From assembly GCA_964036295.1 (NCBI GenBank), contig OZ038471.1, positions 6,694,001-6,758,000 on the forward strand: DNA of 64,000 bases. The letters run 5' to 3'. Position 1 is the first letter of the stretch, and the number at the start of each line of letters is the position of its first letter. The stretch is from Plumapathes pennacea (Eukaryota; Cnidaria; Anthozoa; Antipatharia; Myriopathidae). The notes below the pieces were generated by a model. The model worked only from the letters and a program-made list of their open reading frames with translations, searched no databases and was not told the DNA's origin. This document shows positions 20,897 through 31,655 of the stretch, in pieces. A program made the position numbers and the translations under genes.

Positions 20897-23800
20897 CAAT
20901 TAACAAGCAACACAACAGGGCGACGTCTAAGGACTAATTGGACAAAACTCTCGGTGTTTTCTTTATTATTATTTTTTACAACGAAACAGTTACAAAAAAG
21001 AGACTTTAAAACAGAATAAGTATTTTCCTTGCAGAAGGATTGAGAATATTGGATAGAAGTACCAAAAATATTTAATATGTATTAATTTGCACTATATGTA
21101 GCGACCCTTGGTCTGCATTTATATTGGCGTTGTACCGGCGTTTACATTTTGGAATATATTAAAAGAGTTTTCTAAAGGCCGATACGATAAAATGCTATAG
21201 ACACTAACCTCGTCCCATTTCCATGTGTTAAACACGAAGAGGAACATACCCTGGAGAAATAGTACAGGCAAATTATCCTTAAATATGAATCCGACACAAT
21301 TCTGGAAGTTTTGCCATTGACAGATCACGTGACGGAAACAAACGAATAGCCTTTGGACTATGGAACAAACGGATCTAGACCCTGAGACTTTTCCTTTTTC
21401 TCTGTGACCCACCTGCACTGAATTGAGGATCACAAAAACGTATTGCAGGACAACGTGAGGAAATGCCAGACTCACGAAGCCGATCATCCAGGTCAGACCC
21501 AACAGAGGGAAGAGAATGACACAAGTGCGGGCCACTTTCCTAACGAAGATCAAGTGAGGAGAAATGCTTTGAAATTAACAAATAACTTTAACGTACGGAA
21601 AATTCCGTTAAAGTCCAGGTCAGACCCAACAAAGGGAAAAGAATGACACAAGTGAAGGCCACTTTCCTAACGAAGATCAAGTGAAAAGCTAGCAAACAAT
21701 TTTGTTTTAAAAGAACTAGTGAAGCACATGGATGAATTATTCGCATCGGATCAAATATTTTGCTGATTCTGTCGGGTCATGCAAAATGCACCATACGTTC
21801 AAGATTTGGGCATGTATCCAACTGTGTGTAAAAGGCAAATCACGATATTTTGCGATAACCTAATTTAATAATTGTTTGATCATTCGACAAGTGAGCTTGC
21901 ATTTATCAAATTATTTGGCATAAGATGTGTTGGGAAGTGTGCGTTGTAGCACTGGAAAAGCAATGTTCACACAGGTGGAGAAAACTGCGCATGAGCAGAA
22001 TGTTATTTGTAGTTGACATGCCAAAAACTGTAGTGCGCATGAGTAGGCAGTTATTTGCAGGTGGCGTAGCAATCTCTCGACCAATCGAAGGAGAGGGAAA
22101 AAAGCATCGAATGATACTTCTGGTAACTATGTTCACCTTAGAGCTGTGGTTTACCTTAGCTTCTCAAGAGCTATGGTCTTTTCGTTGTTTCGCTTTCGTT
22201 TTATCACAACGCGTAGGGATTGTCCAAAGATGAAGCAGTTCAACTGAGAGTTTAAAAGCATAATGTATCAGTGTTCTACGAAGTTTTGTCCTTTTGTCCT
22301 TATGTCGTTTAAAAATAAGGAAAAGCGAAACAAAACTAGCAAAAAGCAAGTAATCCATCGGCATCTTTTTCCTTAAAGGATACAGGAGGCTAGAAATATT
22401 ACCAGGGTGATAGCAGCAATAACTGACACAAAGATCCAGAAAGCAACTCCTCCTGCTTCCAGCCAACATCTGTGAAATTAAGTCAAGATGTGTTATTGAA
22501 AATACGTCATCACTCACTGATAAGCTACCTCTCCTAATTGAACTCGCAGTCAGCTATCAGGGAATATACGCCTACTGATCCCACTAAGTACTGTGAAAAA
22601 TACTCTGTGTACAAGTATTAGGTAATTCTCGGGGCCAATCAGAGCAAGCAAAGAATGATCACAACCGAAAGACAAATACAGACATAGGTATCATGTGATA
22701 GATAAATACGTACCTTGATTGGTCCACATATGTATGAATGCCACCATTGACAAAAGCTGCATATATCAATGAAAATACTACCAGGCACAGAGGTAAACCT
22801 GTGACATGAGATCTCATTAAAATCTATCACAACAGCACTATATTCCTAGTTTAGATACTGCACACTTGCACAATATACTGTTTTGAATTATTGACTTTCT
22901 TATAATTTTCGTCTTCATAGTCTTATGTCAGCTAACTAGGAGTTACTTTTCAAATATTTACAAAACTTGTAGATCAACAGATTGATAATCTTACCCCAAG
23001 CTAGCACACACTTAAGCAGCCTCCTCTGCTGTCCCGGGAAAATACTTGTAACACGGAAATACAGCTCAACACCTTCAATCAACATCCAAGCAAAAGCGAC
23101 CAAGAAAAAGAACATGATCGACGCAGCGAAGCAGATACAACCCGACTGAAAAGATTCAAAAGGATGGAAGTTACAAGTTAAGATTAACTACCTTAGGGAA
23201 AATAATGTTTATTGTGAACCTGAACAGCGCCGGAAGCGCTAAAAGAATCAAATGGCAGAGAACGAAATGTAGATTGGGAAAACTTAAGTCAAGAGCAGTT
23301 TTGTTTCACGTAGAGAAGAATGGCAACATCGCATAGAAACATTTTCTTGAATACTTGTGTACCTTGAGAATGACAAAACTCTATATAGACTCTACTAATT
23401 GTACATGACTGTATACCTACACTTTACAACGTGTTTCGACGGCGCTTAGCTAACGTCACATAACATTTTTACACCGCTATAGGCTGACACATTACACTTT
23501 ACCTCGAAACGTGTCCCGTCGATTCCCATCATGTAAGTAGCCTGAGCAATGAAAAGGCTGCCTACTAGATTGAGGCGTGACTGTACTTTGCCCAGTTTAA
23601 AGTCACTGATAAAGAATAAAAGGAGAAGAGAGTATTTGTTCAATATATCGTGTGGACCAAAATTTGAAATGTAGAGCATTTAGTCACAAGCTATATTATT
23701 GAATTCTGCAGGCTTGGTGGCAATTATGCCCTAAACCCCTTTCTTGGTTTCAAGACTACGAAAGATCTTTTGTTAACCGACTCACGTGAAAGAGCCAAGG

Positions 23801-26800
23801 GTCACTATGGAAAAAGTGTGTCCAAGGCAGGAAAGTCCGAGGCCTCCGTATGACAGCGCCGTCAGTGCTAAATCGTTGGATTTAGATGAAGACTACAGAC
23901 AAAAGAACGCATTAGTTAAGTCTGAACTTTACTTCAAACAAAAGGTCAAACACAACCTCGCTTGAAGACGTCAGGCTATAACCAGAAGAAATCACCAGCG
24001 AGATCTCCGAAACAGAAACCAAAGCGCACTAAAAGAATTGGGCATTGTTCTCTGATTGAAGAGTGTTTATACAGAGCAAACAGTAAGGTTGGAAACATGA
24101 AAATCCAATTCTGCAGGCAAGTATTTCTCTCTCCATTTTTGGTCCTCAGACCGTGCCCATATTAGTGTACAAAGTCAGTCTGTCAAGTGCACAATTATTA
24201 GGTTATTGTCTACATAAAACTAAAAGAAAACCAGCGAAACAGCACAGCAGTTAGAAAGAATTTCCAGCATTAGTGGTAGCATAGTTAGTTGCTAAAACAT
24301 CATTAAAACCCTTTCACTTCAAAGTTCAAAGTGCAGATTCTCTCAACCACTCAAGAAAAAAACGTGTGACGTGGGGAAAATTAATACTTCAATCATCCGT
24401 CATTTTAGCAAGCTATCAAAAGCCACCTTCTCCATAATGTAATGATATATCTTTCGTGATAAATTGAAGGAGAAAATCAAAGTTGATCACTCTTAGGAGT
24501 GAAAGGGCAATAAGTATAGTTCTACCTTAGATTCTGCCGGATCCATTTGCATCAGCACCGCGAAATGTGTCAAGTGATCACACAAACACTCTGTGTGAGT
24601 TGAGTTCCAGCGAGACACGGAGCAACCGTCGTCAGACCATCTCCCTTTAGCTTCGCTCCTGTTCATGTATTTTCATATATTTTTGAACTTAATAACTTGC
24701 CTACGTAAGTTTTCTTCCACTGTTTTTTATATACCTGCGTGTGCATGTATATATATAGATTATTATATACATACTGAGACATACTCACGAAAAAGCCATA
24801 TCGTAAAATTTCGTACGCAAATGAGTTCTAGCCAATGAGAGGCCGCGAACGACGCTTTTCACACGTGAAAAAATTGTTCGTCCAATCACAAGCTGCGAAC
24901 GACGATTTTTCACTACTTTTAAAGGGTTTCCCGGTCCCATCATAAATGTCTCAGTATGTATATAATAAACAGAAAACATCATGGAAAGTGCTTTGTACAG
25001 TTTTTATTCACTCGTTGTTTCGTATCATAAAACTCACTCGCTCGCAAAGCCTCGCTCGTTCGTTTTATGATACTTCACAACTCGTGAATAAAAACCGTAC
25101 GCGCGCACTTTCCATGAAGTAAATAGAGATTACTTCATGGAAAGTGCGCGCGTACGGTTTTTATTCACGAGTTGTGAAGTATCATAAAACGAACGAGCGA
25201 GGCTTTGCGAGCGAGTGAGTTTTATGATACGAAACAACGAGTGAATAAAAACTGTACGAAGCACTTTCCATGATGTTTTCTGTTTATTATATACATACTG
25301 AGACATTTATGATGGGACCGGGAAACCCTTTAAAAGTAGTGAAAAATCGTCGTTCGCAGCTTGTGATTGGACGAACGATTTTTTTCACGTGTGAAAAGCG
25401 TCGTTCGCGGCCTCTCATTGGCTAGAACTCATTTGCGTACGAAATTTTACGATATGGCTTTTTCGTGAGTATGTCTCAGTATGTATATAATAATCTCTAT
25501 TTACTACATGGAAAGTGCGCGCGTAAGGTATTTTCGCACGAGTTTGTTTGTTTTCACGAAACGAACGAGCGAGCCGCGAGCGAGTGAGTTTCGTGAAAAC
25601 AAACAAACAAGTGTGTAAATGCCGTACAAAAGCACTTTCCATGCTGTAATTTGTTTGTTTCATTCATACTGAGATTTCACGAGATTTGTACCTACGAAAA
25701 CACGAACATTCGTTGCCGACTAAACTCCCACCTTTCGAGACTTGACTAATTGATAATGACTATAAATAAATTGAGCAGTCGTAAAGAATTTTTACAAACT
25801 AAGAACATATCTTCAGTAAAGGATGAGGTCAAACCAGCTTCAGTTTCTCGTGCTAAGCCAATCTTTACAAACTGACAAAATCTCCTCTTGATCTCATGCA
25901 GCTTCAGTTGAATGTTTTGCTTCGAGCCGCGAGCCGTCCCTTGTTTCGTTCGAGTGCATTGCTCTTATCGAGTGCTTTGAAATACCCAGTATTCAGCCCA
26001 AAGTTAGCCCATGAAGACATGACGGCCTGGGATCGTTTCTTCCGAAACTCAAGTTGAATAGCGGAGACAGTCCACTGAGTTTGTTGGTAAGCCCGTCGGG
26101 TTCCTCGATTATTCCTTTGCTCGCTGTGAGAAATGTTCTTGGTAGCTTGACGTCTCGAGTTAGTCTTTGCTCTCGTACTCTTGTTTTCTTGAGTAGCTCA
26201 ACAGTAAATTATTTTTCTCAAGTCTCCGGCGGCAATCTTTCAGTTATTTTGAAGCGGCGATAGAAAGTATCGCACGATTCGCTTCACGGGTGTCTTCCGA
26301 TTGGACGAAACGACTTTTCCACACGTGAAAAAAGCCGTTCGCGACAGTGATTGGCTAATGAAATTTTCAAACGAAGTTTTCACGTCAGTGTTTCCGTGCT
26401 GAAATCTCAGTATGTATGAAAATGCCTTTTCTTACTAGTTAATGGTCTATTTGTGTGATCTGTTTATATCCACATGTTCTATCTATCTCTTTATTATAAC
26501 CATCGCCTATTTATCAGTTTATCAACTTTTCTTCGCCGCAAAAACGAGTGCCAAATTCTACCCACCACCTGAAAGTCAAGTGAAAACAGCTTAGCTCGAT
26601 TTGTCATACCTTTTATGAAATCTCCAAAACATGCATTCAGGTTCATTTTTCTGGCCCTGAAAGGAAAGAAAAAATATTTCGTAAGCCACAACTTGTACTA
26701 CGATCTAGACAAGAAACGAAAGCCGGTTCAACTTTCCGCTGCATTTTTAATATAAGTGAGGCTATCGAGAAACGGCGAGAACGTAAAAAGCAGAAACTAA

Positions 26801-28196
26801 TAAGAGGCGACCAGGATGCGTAAAAAAAAAAACACACTTCATAAGCCTGCGTTTTATTGGGTTTATTCCGCAATGGCATTTCGAACAAGTAAAGTTCAAA
26901 CCAAATAATTTTACCAATCAACATCACTATTTCTATTCCGGAATAGACCCCACTCGAACGCGCCCCATGGAAATCACACAAACCACAACGTATGGAAATT
27001 ATAGAAACTTATAGGAAGAGTACATTGAACACAGTTGATCCTAACTCACCGTCTGGAATGTTATTTTCACTCTCTTCAGGAGTTCGTTAACACTGCTCTT
27101 AGCTGCCACCGCCAAAATGTCTGAACCGATTCTTAAAAGTGCACTGGTGTAAACAGAGTATTAGTAGGGTATAGATTCGCTATGGTTTGACATAAAATTC
27201 TTAAAACAAACAAAAACCCATAACAGGGAAGCAATTGCTGCAGTTGAGTTGTCTGATGTGTCTTGATAATACACTTGCACAGTGATTATTATATGTATTT
27301 CTGGTGACTTTCTCAGTTGATGACTAAACACGAAAGGCTGAATTGCAAATCTCTATTAACCCTAAGAAACAATACAGCGAATATATATCCCAAACAAGTA
27401 AAAAAGCACGTCACCACGCAAGATTAACATACAAAGACAAAAGAAAGTGTTTACCTGTCCCCATTGTGTCTTTCACCTTGCAGAGCTTTAACAGCTTTAT
27501 AAACAATGCTCACCAGGTATGCACCTAAAGGACAAGTAGATAAATTAACTTCTGCGGTTATCGAAAAGTGTATATATGTTCAATATTTGAATTTGTTTAT
27601 AATACATACTGAGCCAATATACTAAAAGTTGGAGAGTCGGTAAGCAACAACAAAGGAAATGTTTTCCATATAATAGCTAGAGTTTTATAATTACTGTATC
27701 TAATAATTAGTGAACTGTAGTTGCGAACCCTTATCGCCAAATACACCAGAGGGTAACATCATAAATGCCGTGGGATTGGAGAAGTTTTTCACTTTAGGAA
27801 CAGTGATGTCCTCCGAATGACCAGGCGGAATTTTGTGGATCTGCAAAACTGTGCAGAAAAACCAAAATGAGAAGAGTGGTGCTTTGGGCAGAAAACAGTG
27901 TCGCATTCTTTTCTTCCACACAGACAGTTAACAATGTAAACTATCAATTTTAAAAATAAGCGAACACGACTATGACTTGAGTCTTGTTGGTATCGAGTGC
28001 CTAGTTCAATATAGAAATACGAGCACGGTAACCTACCCGACGTGTTCCTGATAATCGTCATTGTTTCGTTGTTATTTAGGTGAAACTCTGCATATCTTAG
28101 AGCAAAATCCTCAATCCTTCGCGAGGCCGTCAAAATGGATGAATCTTGTTCTGGTCCGGCGTCTTCCAGCAGTTTAGTGAACGAGTTTAACATGGA
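20231..28196 (-). CDS. Gene D: diverged GAIN-GPS-7TM adhesion GPCR nested in gene B
   Basis: Exons 5' to 3': 28037-28196, 27729-27848, 27455-27524, 27050-27143, 26610-26656, 24526-24658, 23786-23892, 23503-23605, 22995-23145, 22714-22798, about 22376-22469, 21413-21539, 21209-21250, 20231-20851. All junctions are in phase except the 3' end of the TM5 exon. The order is GAIN ([13 protein letters not shown]), pre-[26 protein letters not shown], seven helices, and a 206-residue tail. Exon phases equal those of genes A-C, so D is a paralogue. The first exon found begins inside the GAIN domain and no start codon, signal peptide or vWA exon was found up to 28859. D either lost its 5' end, has distant 5' exons, or borrows them from gene B. 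Confidence 0.8.
20862..20893. repeat. Poly(A) tract (poly-T on the transcribed strand)
   Basis: About 32 consecutive A, ten bases from the acceptor of the gene D tail exon, serving as an extreme polypyrimidine tract. Confidence 0.95.
21209..21539 (-). CDS. Gene D TM6 and TM7 exons
   Basis: Exon 21413-21539 (127 bp, the same length as in genes B and C) encodes [20 protein letters not shown] and on to [12 protein letters not shown]. Exon 21209-21250 encodes [14 protein letters not shown]. Both are typical aGPCR helices. Confidence 0.87.
21615..21684 (-). pseudogene. Partial duplicate of gene D TM6 exon 5' end
   Basis: About 70 bp repeat 21488-21557, including the acceptor, and encode [17 protein letters not shown] before running into unrelated sequence. 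It has no matching donor. It is most likely a local tandem duplication remnant. Confidence 0.7.
22376..22469 (-). CDS. Gene D TM5 exon, 3' end unresolved
   Basis: Begins after TTCACAG with [20 protein letters not shown] then [11 protein letters not shown], a good ECL2-TM5 sequence with the conserved CW. It reaches an in-frame TAA at 22373-22375 before any phase-2 GT donor that would suit the TM6 exon. Shifting one base reopens the frame ([14 protein letters not shown]), so a small deletion may have broken it. Alternatively an internal donor shortens the helix. Confidence 0.6.
22714..23892 (-). CDS. Gene D TM1-TM4 exons
   Basis: TM1 23786-23892 ([20 protein letters not shown]), TM2 23503-23605 ([20 protein letters not shown]), TM3 22995-23145 ([20 protein letters not shown], with the upstream Cys present) and TM4 22714-22798 ([20 protein letters not shown]). 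Phases match genes B and C exactly. Confidence 0.85.
24526..26656 (-). CDS. Gene D GPS exons
   Basis: Exon 26610-26656 carries ECMFWRF and exon 24526-24658 carries [10 protein letters not shown]...[10 protein letters not shown], a complete four-cysteine GPS with His-Leu-Thr. The acceptor of the second exon was chosen at GAACAG|GAGCG because only that gives the required phase. The intron between the two exons holds the 740-bp palindrome. Confidence 0.85.
24757..25496. repeat. ~740-bp near-perfect palindrome (foldback element)
   Basis: Symmetric about position 25126. The left outer end AGATTATTATATACATACTG matches in reverse complement the right outer end at 25496, and the arms of about 365 bp stay complementary apart from rare differences. 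Internal boxes include CTCACTCGCTCGCAAAGCC and its inverse. The central spacer is only a few bases. Confidence 0.9.
25500..26420. mobile_element. Related foldback elements next to the palindrome
   Basis: 25505-25650 is a second hairpin of the same family (CATGGAAAGTGCGCGCGTA ... GCACTTTCCATG). CATTCATACTGAGATTTCACG at about 25662 pairs with GAAATCTCAGTATGTATGAA near 26400, enclosing a further element. These appear to be successive insertions of one foldback family. Confidence 0.65.
27050..28196 (-). CDS. Gene D GAIN-domain exons
   Basis: 28037-28196 ([14 protein letters not shown]... [15 protein letters not shown]) aligns with the helical GAIN exon of genes A and C. 27729-27848 ([19 protein letters not shown]), 27455-27524 ([15 protein letters not shown]) and 27050-27143 ([20 protein letters not shown]) complete the beta-rich part. 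The donor after 27729 (gttcgc) is weak. Confidence 0.78.
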
Positions 28197-28246
28197 CTGT
28201 ACACCAAGAATAAATCATGTCAAATAGATACAAGGCAAATCAAGAT

Positions 28247-28280
<34 letters not shown>
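28247..28280. repeat. Poly(A) tract upstream of gene D
   Basis: About 34 A with no interruption, 50 bases from the acceptor of the first recognised gene D exon. Confidence 0.93.
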
Positions 28281-28282
<2 letters not shown>

Positions 28283-28306
28283 AGAAGCTTTAAGGCTGGT
28301 TTACAC

Positions 28307-28453
28307 GTACGACGCAAGCATAAGCATAAGCGCAAGCATAGCACAAGAGAGCAACAAAGGCGACATAAGAATAAAACGGGCGTGGTTTGATCCTTATGCT
28401 TATGTCGCCACTGTCGCTCTTTTCTGCTATGCTTAATAATGCTTGCGTCGTAC
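28307..28453. mobile_element. Hairpin MITE (GTACGACGCAAGCATAAGC)
   Basis: GTACGACGCAAGCA at the left pairs with TGCTTGCGTCGTAC at the right. Related sequence (GCTTGCGTCGGTGTCGAGC) occurs near 63868. Confidence 0.7.
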
Positions 28454-28514
28454 GCATACATACTCTCCTAACCATCCAAAAATAAATGTATAAGTGATGT
28501 AGCGAGAATTAATA

Positions 28515-28693
28515 AATTTCCACTGGTTTGCCGTGGTGTGGACTCTTATTTACCACGATTTAAGTCACCACATGGTCAAAATGTTGTGGACTCACGAGGC
28601 GCTTCGCCGAGTGAGTCCGCAACTAATTTTGACCATGTGATGACGTAAATCGTGGTAAATAAGAGTCCACACCACGGCAAACCAGTGGAAATT
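28515..28693. mobile_element. Hairpin element with long inverted arms
   Basis: AAATTTCCACTGGTTTGCCG at the left is repeated inverted at 28674-28693, and pairing continues inward through GGACTCTTATTTACCACG and the ACATGGTCAAAAT boxes. Confidence 0.8.
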
Positions 28694-29199
28694 TGTTTTT
28701 TACCACAACATTTAGAAATATACAGGAAACTTTCGTTGTATTTTGCTGCAAAACGTGACATGCTGGCGTCAGCATCGTTGTCTGGACTCTTATTTACCAC
28801 GGTAAATCGACCAATCAGAGAGCGAGAAACTAGTGTGTTGTGGTAAAATTGATAATTTAACTAGACTGGCCTTGCCAGTAAGCTCGCGGCGTAAGTTGGG
28901 TCGAGACCAGAATATAAAATGAAAGTAGGGGACAAGAGCGGAACTCCCAAGAGTGACTTCCAGTTTCTCACCATAAAAATATCACACAGTATAGAGAACT
29001 TGGCTTTTGACACCTTGCTCTTTTGACACCTTGATTAAACTAAAAGTTATTATTACAACACTCATACACTTGCTTCTTAAAGGTTGAGCAACCCTGCATC
29101 TTGAGAATGCGTGACATGACATATCTTTTTATGCACAATCGATTATGATAGTTTGACCTCGACTCTTATTTCTAATCAGAGGCCACGATTAATCCAGCC

Positions 29200-30290
29200 T
29201 TCGCTTCACTACTTATGTGTTTTCTTTTATTAACTCAATAAGTTTCTTCTATCAGGCTTTCGAGTATTCGTGCTCTGTAACAAATATAAAATTCAAAGCG
29301 AGGAATGTCACACGATAGATGTTTAAAATAGTGTGTTCAGTCCCTTTGTGACTGCAAACTCAATCTTCAGAATTATTTCGGTGTATTTTTCATTTCTGGT
29401 ATTTAATGAGCATTGCGAAACAAAGGCTACATGATCGAATGAAAGAAACACTTCAACAGGCAATGTACGATACGCAAAAGAATTTCATGAGGCAACAGAT
29501 CATGTACAGAGTAAAGCATAAAGCGTCGTCATTGTTTTACGGCCAAAGCTCACCGTAGCTTTGGTTTCTGTTTTCGCTCTGTTATCTTCCCAAAAGTATT
29601 TCGTGTCGCCACAGAAAGTTTCGTCGGGACTAAATATTTATCGGCGACAGCGGTACCATCAAATATTTGTTTACGGCTATTCTCAAAGCTTCCGCGGTGA
29701 ACGCGAGCCAAAATCTTTTCCTAAAATCCAGTTTATCCGTGCATATTCCACAGAGCCAAATGGTGTTGAGTTTGAATGGGATGCAGTTAACTTTTTCGCT
29801 TCACTACTTATGTGTTTTCTTTTATTAACTCAATACGTTTTTTCTATCAGGCTTTCGAGTATTCGTGCTCTGTAACAAATATAAAATTCAAAGCGAGGAA
29901 TGTCAGACGAGAGATGTTTACGATATTATTGCGGTTTTGTTCACAGTGTGTTCAGTCCATTTGTGACTGCAAACTCAATCTTCAGAATTACTTCGGTGTA
30001 TTTTTCATCTCTGGTATTCAATGACCAACACTTCAACAGGCAATGTACGAATACACAGAAGAATTTTATGAGGCAACAGATGTCATGAAAGTTTCGTCGG
30101 GACTAAATATTTGTCGGCGACAGAGATATTAGCAATCCCCCAGCGGTATCCATCAAATATTTGTTTACGGCTATTCTCAAAGCTTCCGCGGTGAACGCGA
30201 GCCAAAATTGTTCCCGAAAATCCAGTTTATCCGTGCATATTCCACAGAGCGAAATGGTGTTGAGTTTTGGATGGGATGCTGTTAACTTTT
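29200..30290. repeat. Internal tandem duplication, ~595-bp period
   Basis: TTCGCTTCACTACTTATGTG at 29200 recurs at 29795, and both units run through AGGCTTTCGAGTATTCGTGC to ATGGTGTTGAGTTT. The second unit has lost about 100 bp. Confidence 0.85.
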
Positions 30291-30326
30291 ACAAACAAGT
30301 AACGAGCAATTCACTGCCACATCTCA

Positions 30327-30711
30327 GGCCCCGTCCACACTACGCCGGATAAATTTGAAAACGCACCTTTATTCTTACGGTTAGGCCTACCGTCCACTCT
30401 AATCCGGATAAATTGTCCACGAAAACGGAACTTTTCGAAAACGCTCTTCAAAGCGGATAAATTTGAAAACGCCGGCTTTGCGTTTTGGTGTGGACGAAAA
30501 ACATTTTGAAAACGGAACTTTTCGAAAACTCTGACTCACGTGGTCACGTCAAGTGGTTTCAAAGATTGTCAGGGACGTTTGTAGAGCAATAACAATACAT
30601 TTGGGCCCGGAAACATTTTATCCGTTTTCCAGTGTGGACGGAAAACATTTCTTGCGTTTTCAGAGTGAAAGTTGCGTTTTCAAATTTATCCGGCGTAGTG
30701 TGGACGGGGCC
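30327..30711. mobile_element. 385-bp MITE, ends GGCCCCGTCCACACTACGCC
   Basis: Long terminal inverted repeats (GGCCCCGTCCACACTACGCC and its inverse at 30711) with TCA on both sides as a likely 3-bp target duplication. It is absent from the corresponding place in the left repeat. Confidence 0.85.
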
Positions 30712-30863
30712 TCAAGTTGTTTAGCGAAGTCAATTACGTCATCGCTTAGCACGTGATAATATGAACCAATCACCGTGTGCTGATTCTCGACCGACAAAAA
30801 GGAAAAACAAAAGAAAATAAAAATTTGCGTTTTTAAGCTCGCGTTGGGCCCCAGGCCTCTGCG

Positions 30864-30953
30864 AGCAATTATACTGAGTAGTGCCCCAAGCAAGGAGAAG
30901 CCACTACCAATGTACGTAATGACTTCCAGGGCGAGTTTGTTTTCCGGTGTAAC
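30864..30953 (-). CDS. 5' part of gene B TM1 exon
   Basis: Thirty codons, VTPENKLALEVITYIGSGFS through LSIIA, ending exactly at a codon boundary where the insertion starts. Reading onward adds 67 residues (RRGLGPNASLK...) before a stop at 30660-30662. Confidence 0.9.
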
Positions 30954-31043
30954 CTGAGGATTAGAATCCAAGTTACAAGAGTCAGAAATAGAGAATTCGT
31001 ATTTCAAGACGCAAAGGACGTAAAGGGCAGCATGCTACATTAC

Positions 31044-31655
31044 CAGTAGTGCTTCATCTGTTTGCAATAAAATAGCAAAGCTGGTCAGGTGGTTGCAGGA
31101 GCAGACGCCGTTTTTTACACTGCACCCTTTGGAGGACCACGAACCGTTAAAACGTGTCCTGTAAAAACAATACAAGTATTAGGTTTCCTGGTATTAAATT
31201 CGGAGTTAGAGGTATGTGTCTAAGCGTTCGTTCAATTTACACTTATGGTAGCTCATTCCGAGATCCGAACTTCGAAAACTCAGTTAAATCAATATAAGAT
31301 CGATAAATCGATATCACATTTGGATCAACATGGCCTTGAGATTGGTATTGAGATTGTATTGGGGCACTGTCGAGAAACCACTTCTTAGGTCTATCGATCT
31401 CATATTGATCAGTTGGACTATTCACACTTGGCTCGCACTTACCATGGTTCGATCTCAGATCGATCCCTCTCCCTGACCAGTATGAGCGGGCCCAAACATT
31501 TGTGATAAGGATACATATTTGTTTTAAAACACCAGTGAACAAACAAAGGAATGGGGAATCCAGAAGCGAAAGGCGTCACAAAACCGACAAACATACTTAG
31601 TAGAATAATCCCAGAATACACATCGTGATAACGTACTCCGTTTGTCGCCTGAACT
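31044..31655 (-). CDS. Gene B GPS exons
   Basis: 31597-31655 (RCVFWDYSTK) and 31044-31158 (GVCSCNHLTSFAILLQTDEA) form a complete GPS with His-Leu-Thr. The second exon ends in phase 0, the same phase as the start of gene D's TM1 exon. Confidence 0.9.

Larger units (their letters stand above)
28859..30839. repeat. Right direct terminal repeat of the inserted block
   Basis: Collinear with 15665-16834, enlarged by an internal tandem duplication (29200-29794 and 29795-30290) and a 385-bp MITE (30327-30711). It lies immediately upstream of gene D and ends 24 bp before the right edge of the block. Confidence 0.78.
15665..30863. mobile_element. 15.2-kb block inserted in TM1 exon of gene B
   Basis: Defined by comparing the intact TM1 exon of gene A (456-559) with its two halves here. 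Left edge CAGCATAAG|AAACTAG, right edge CTCTGCG|AGCAATT, with AG repeated at both edges (a 2-bp target duplication or microhomology). The block has direct repeats at its two ends and contains the whole of gene D plus many small repeats. No transposase or reverse transcriptase gene is recognisable, so the mechanism is unknown; transposition, ectopic recombination and assembly error are all possible. Confidence 0.78.

Noticed and set aside
29561..29875. 104-codon plus-strand ORF in the right terminal repeat
   Set aside because: The frame is broken in the left repeat and it spans an internal duplication junction.
15665..30863. Inserted block as an LTR retrotransposon
   Set aside because: No gag/pol, protease, reverse transcriptase or integrase sequence is visible, and the terminal repeats are too diverged for a recent LTR element.
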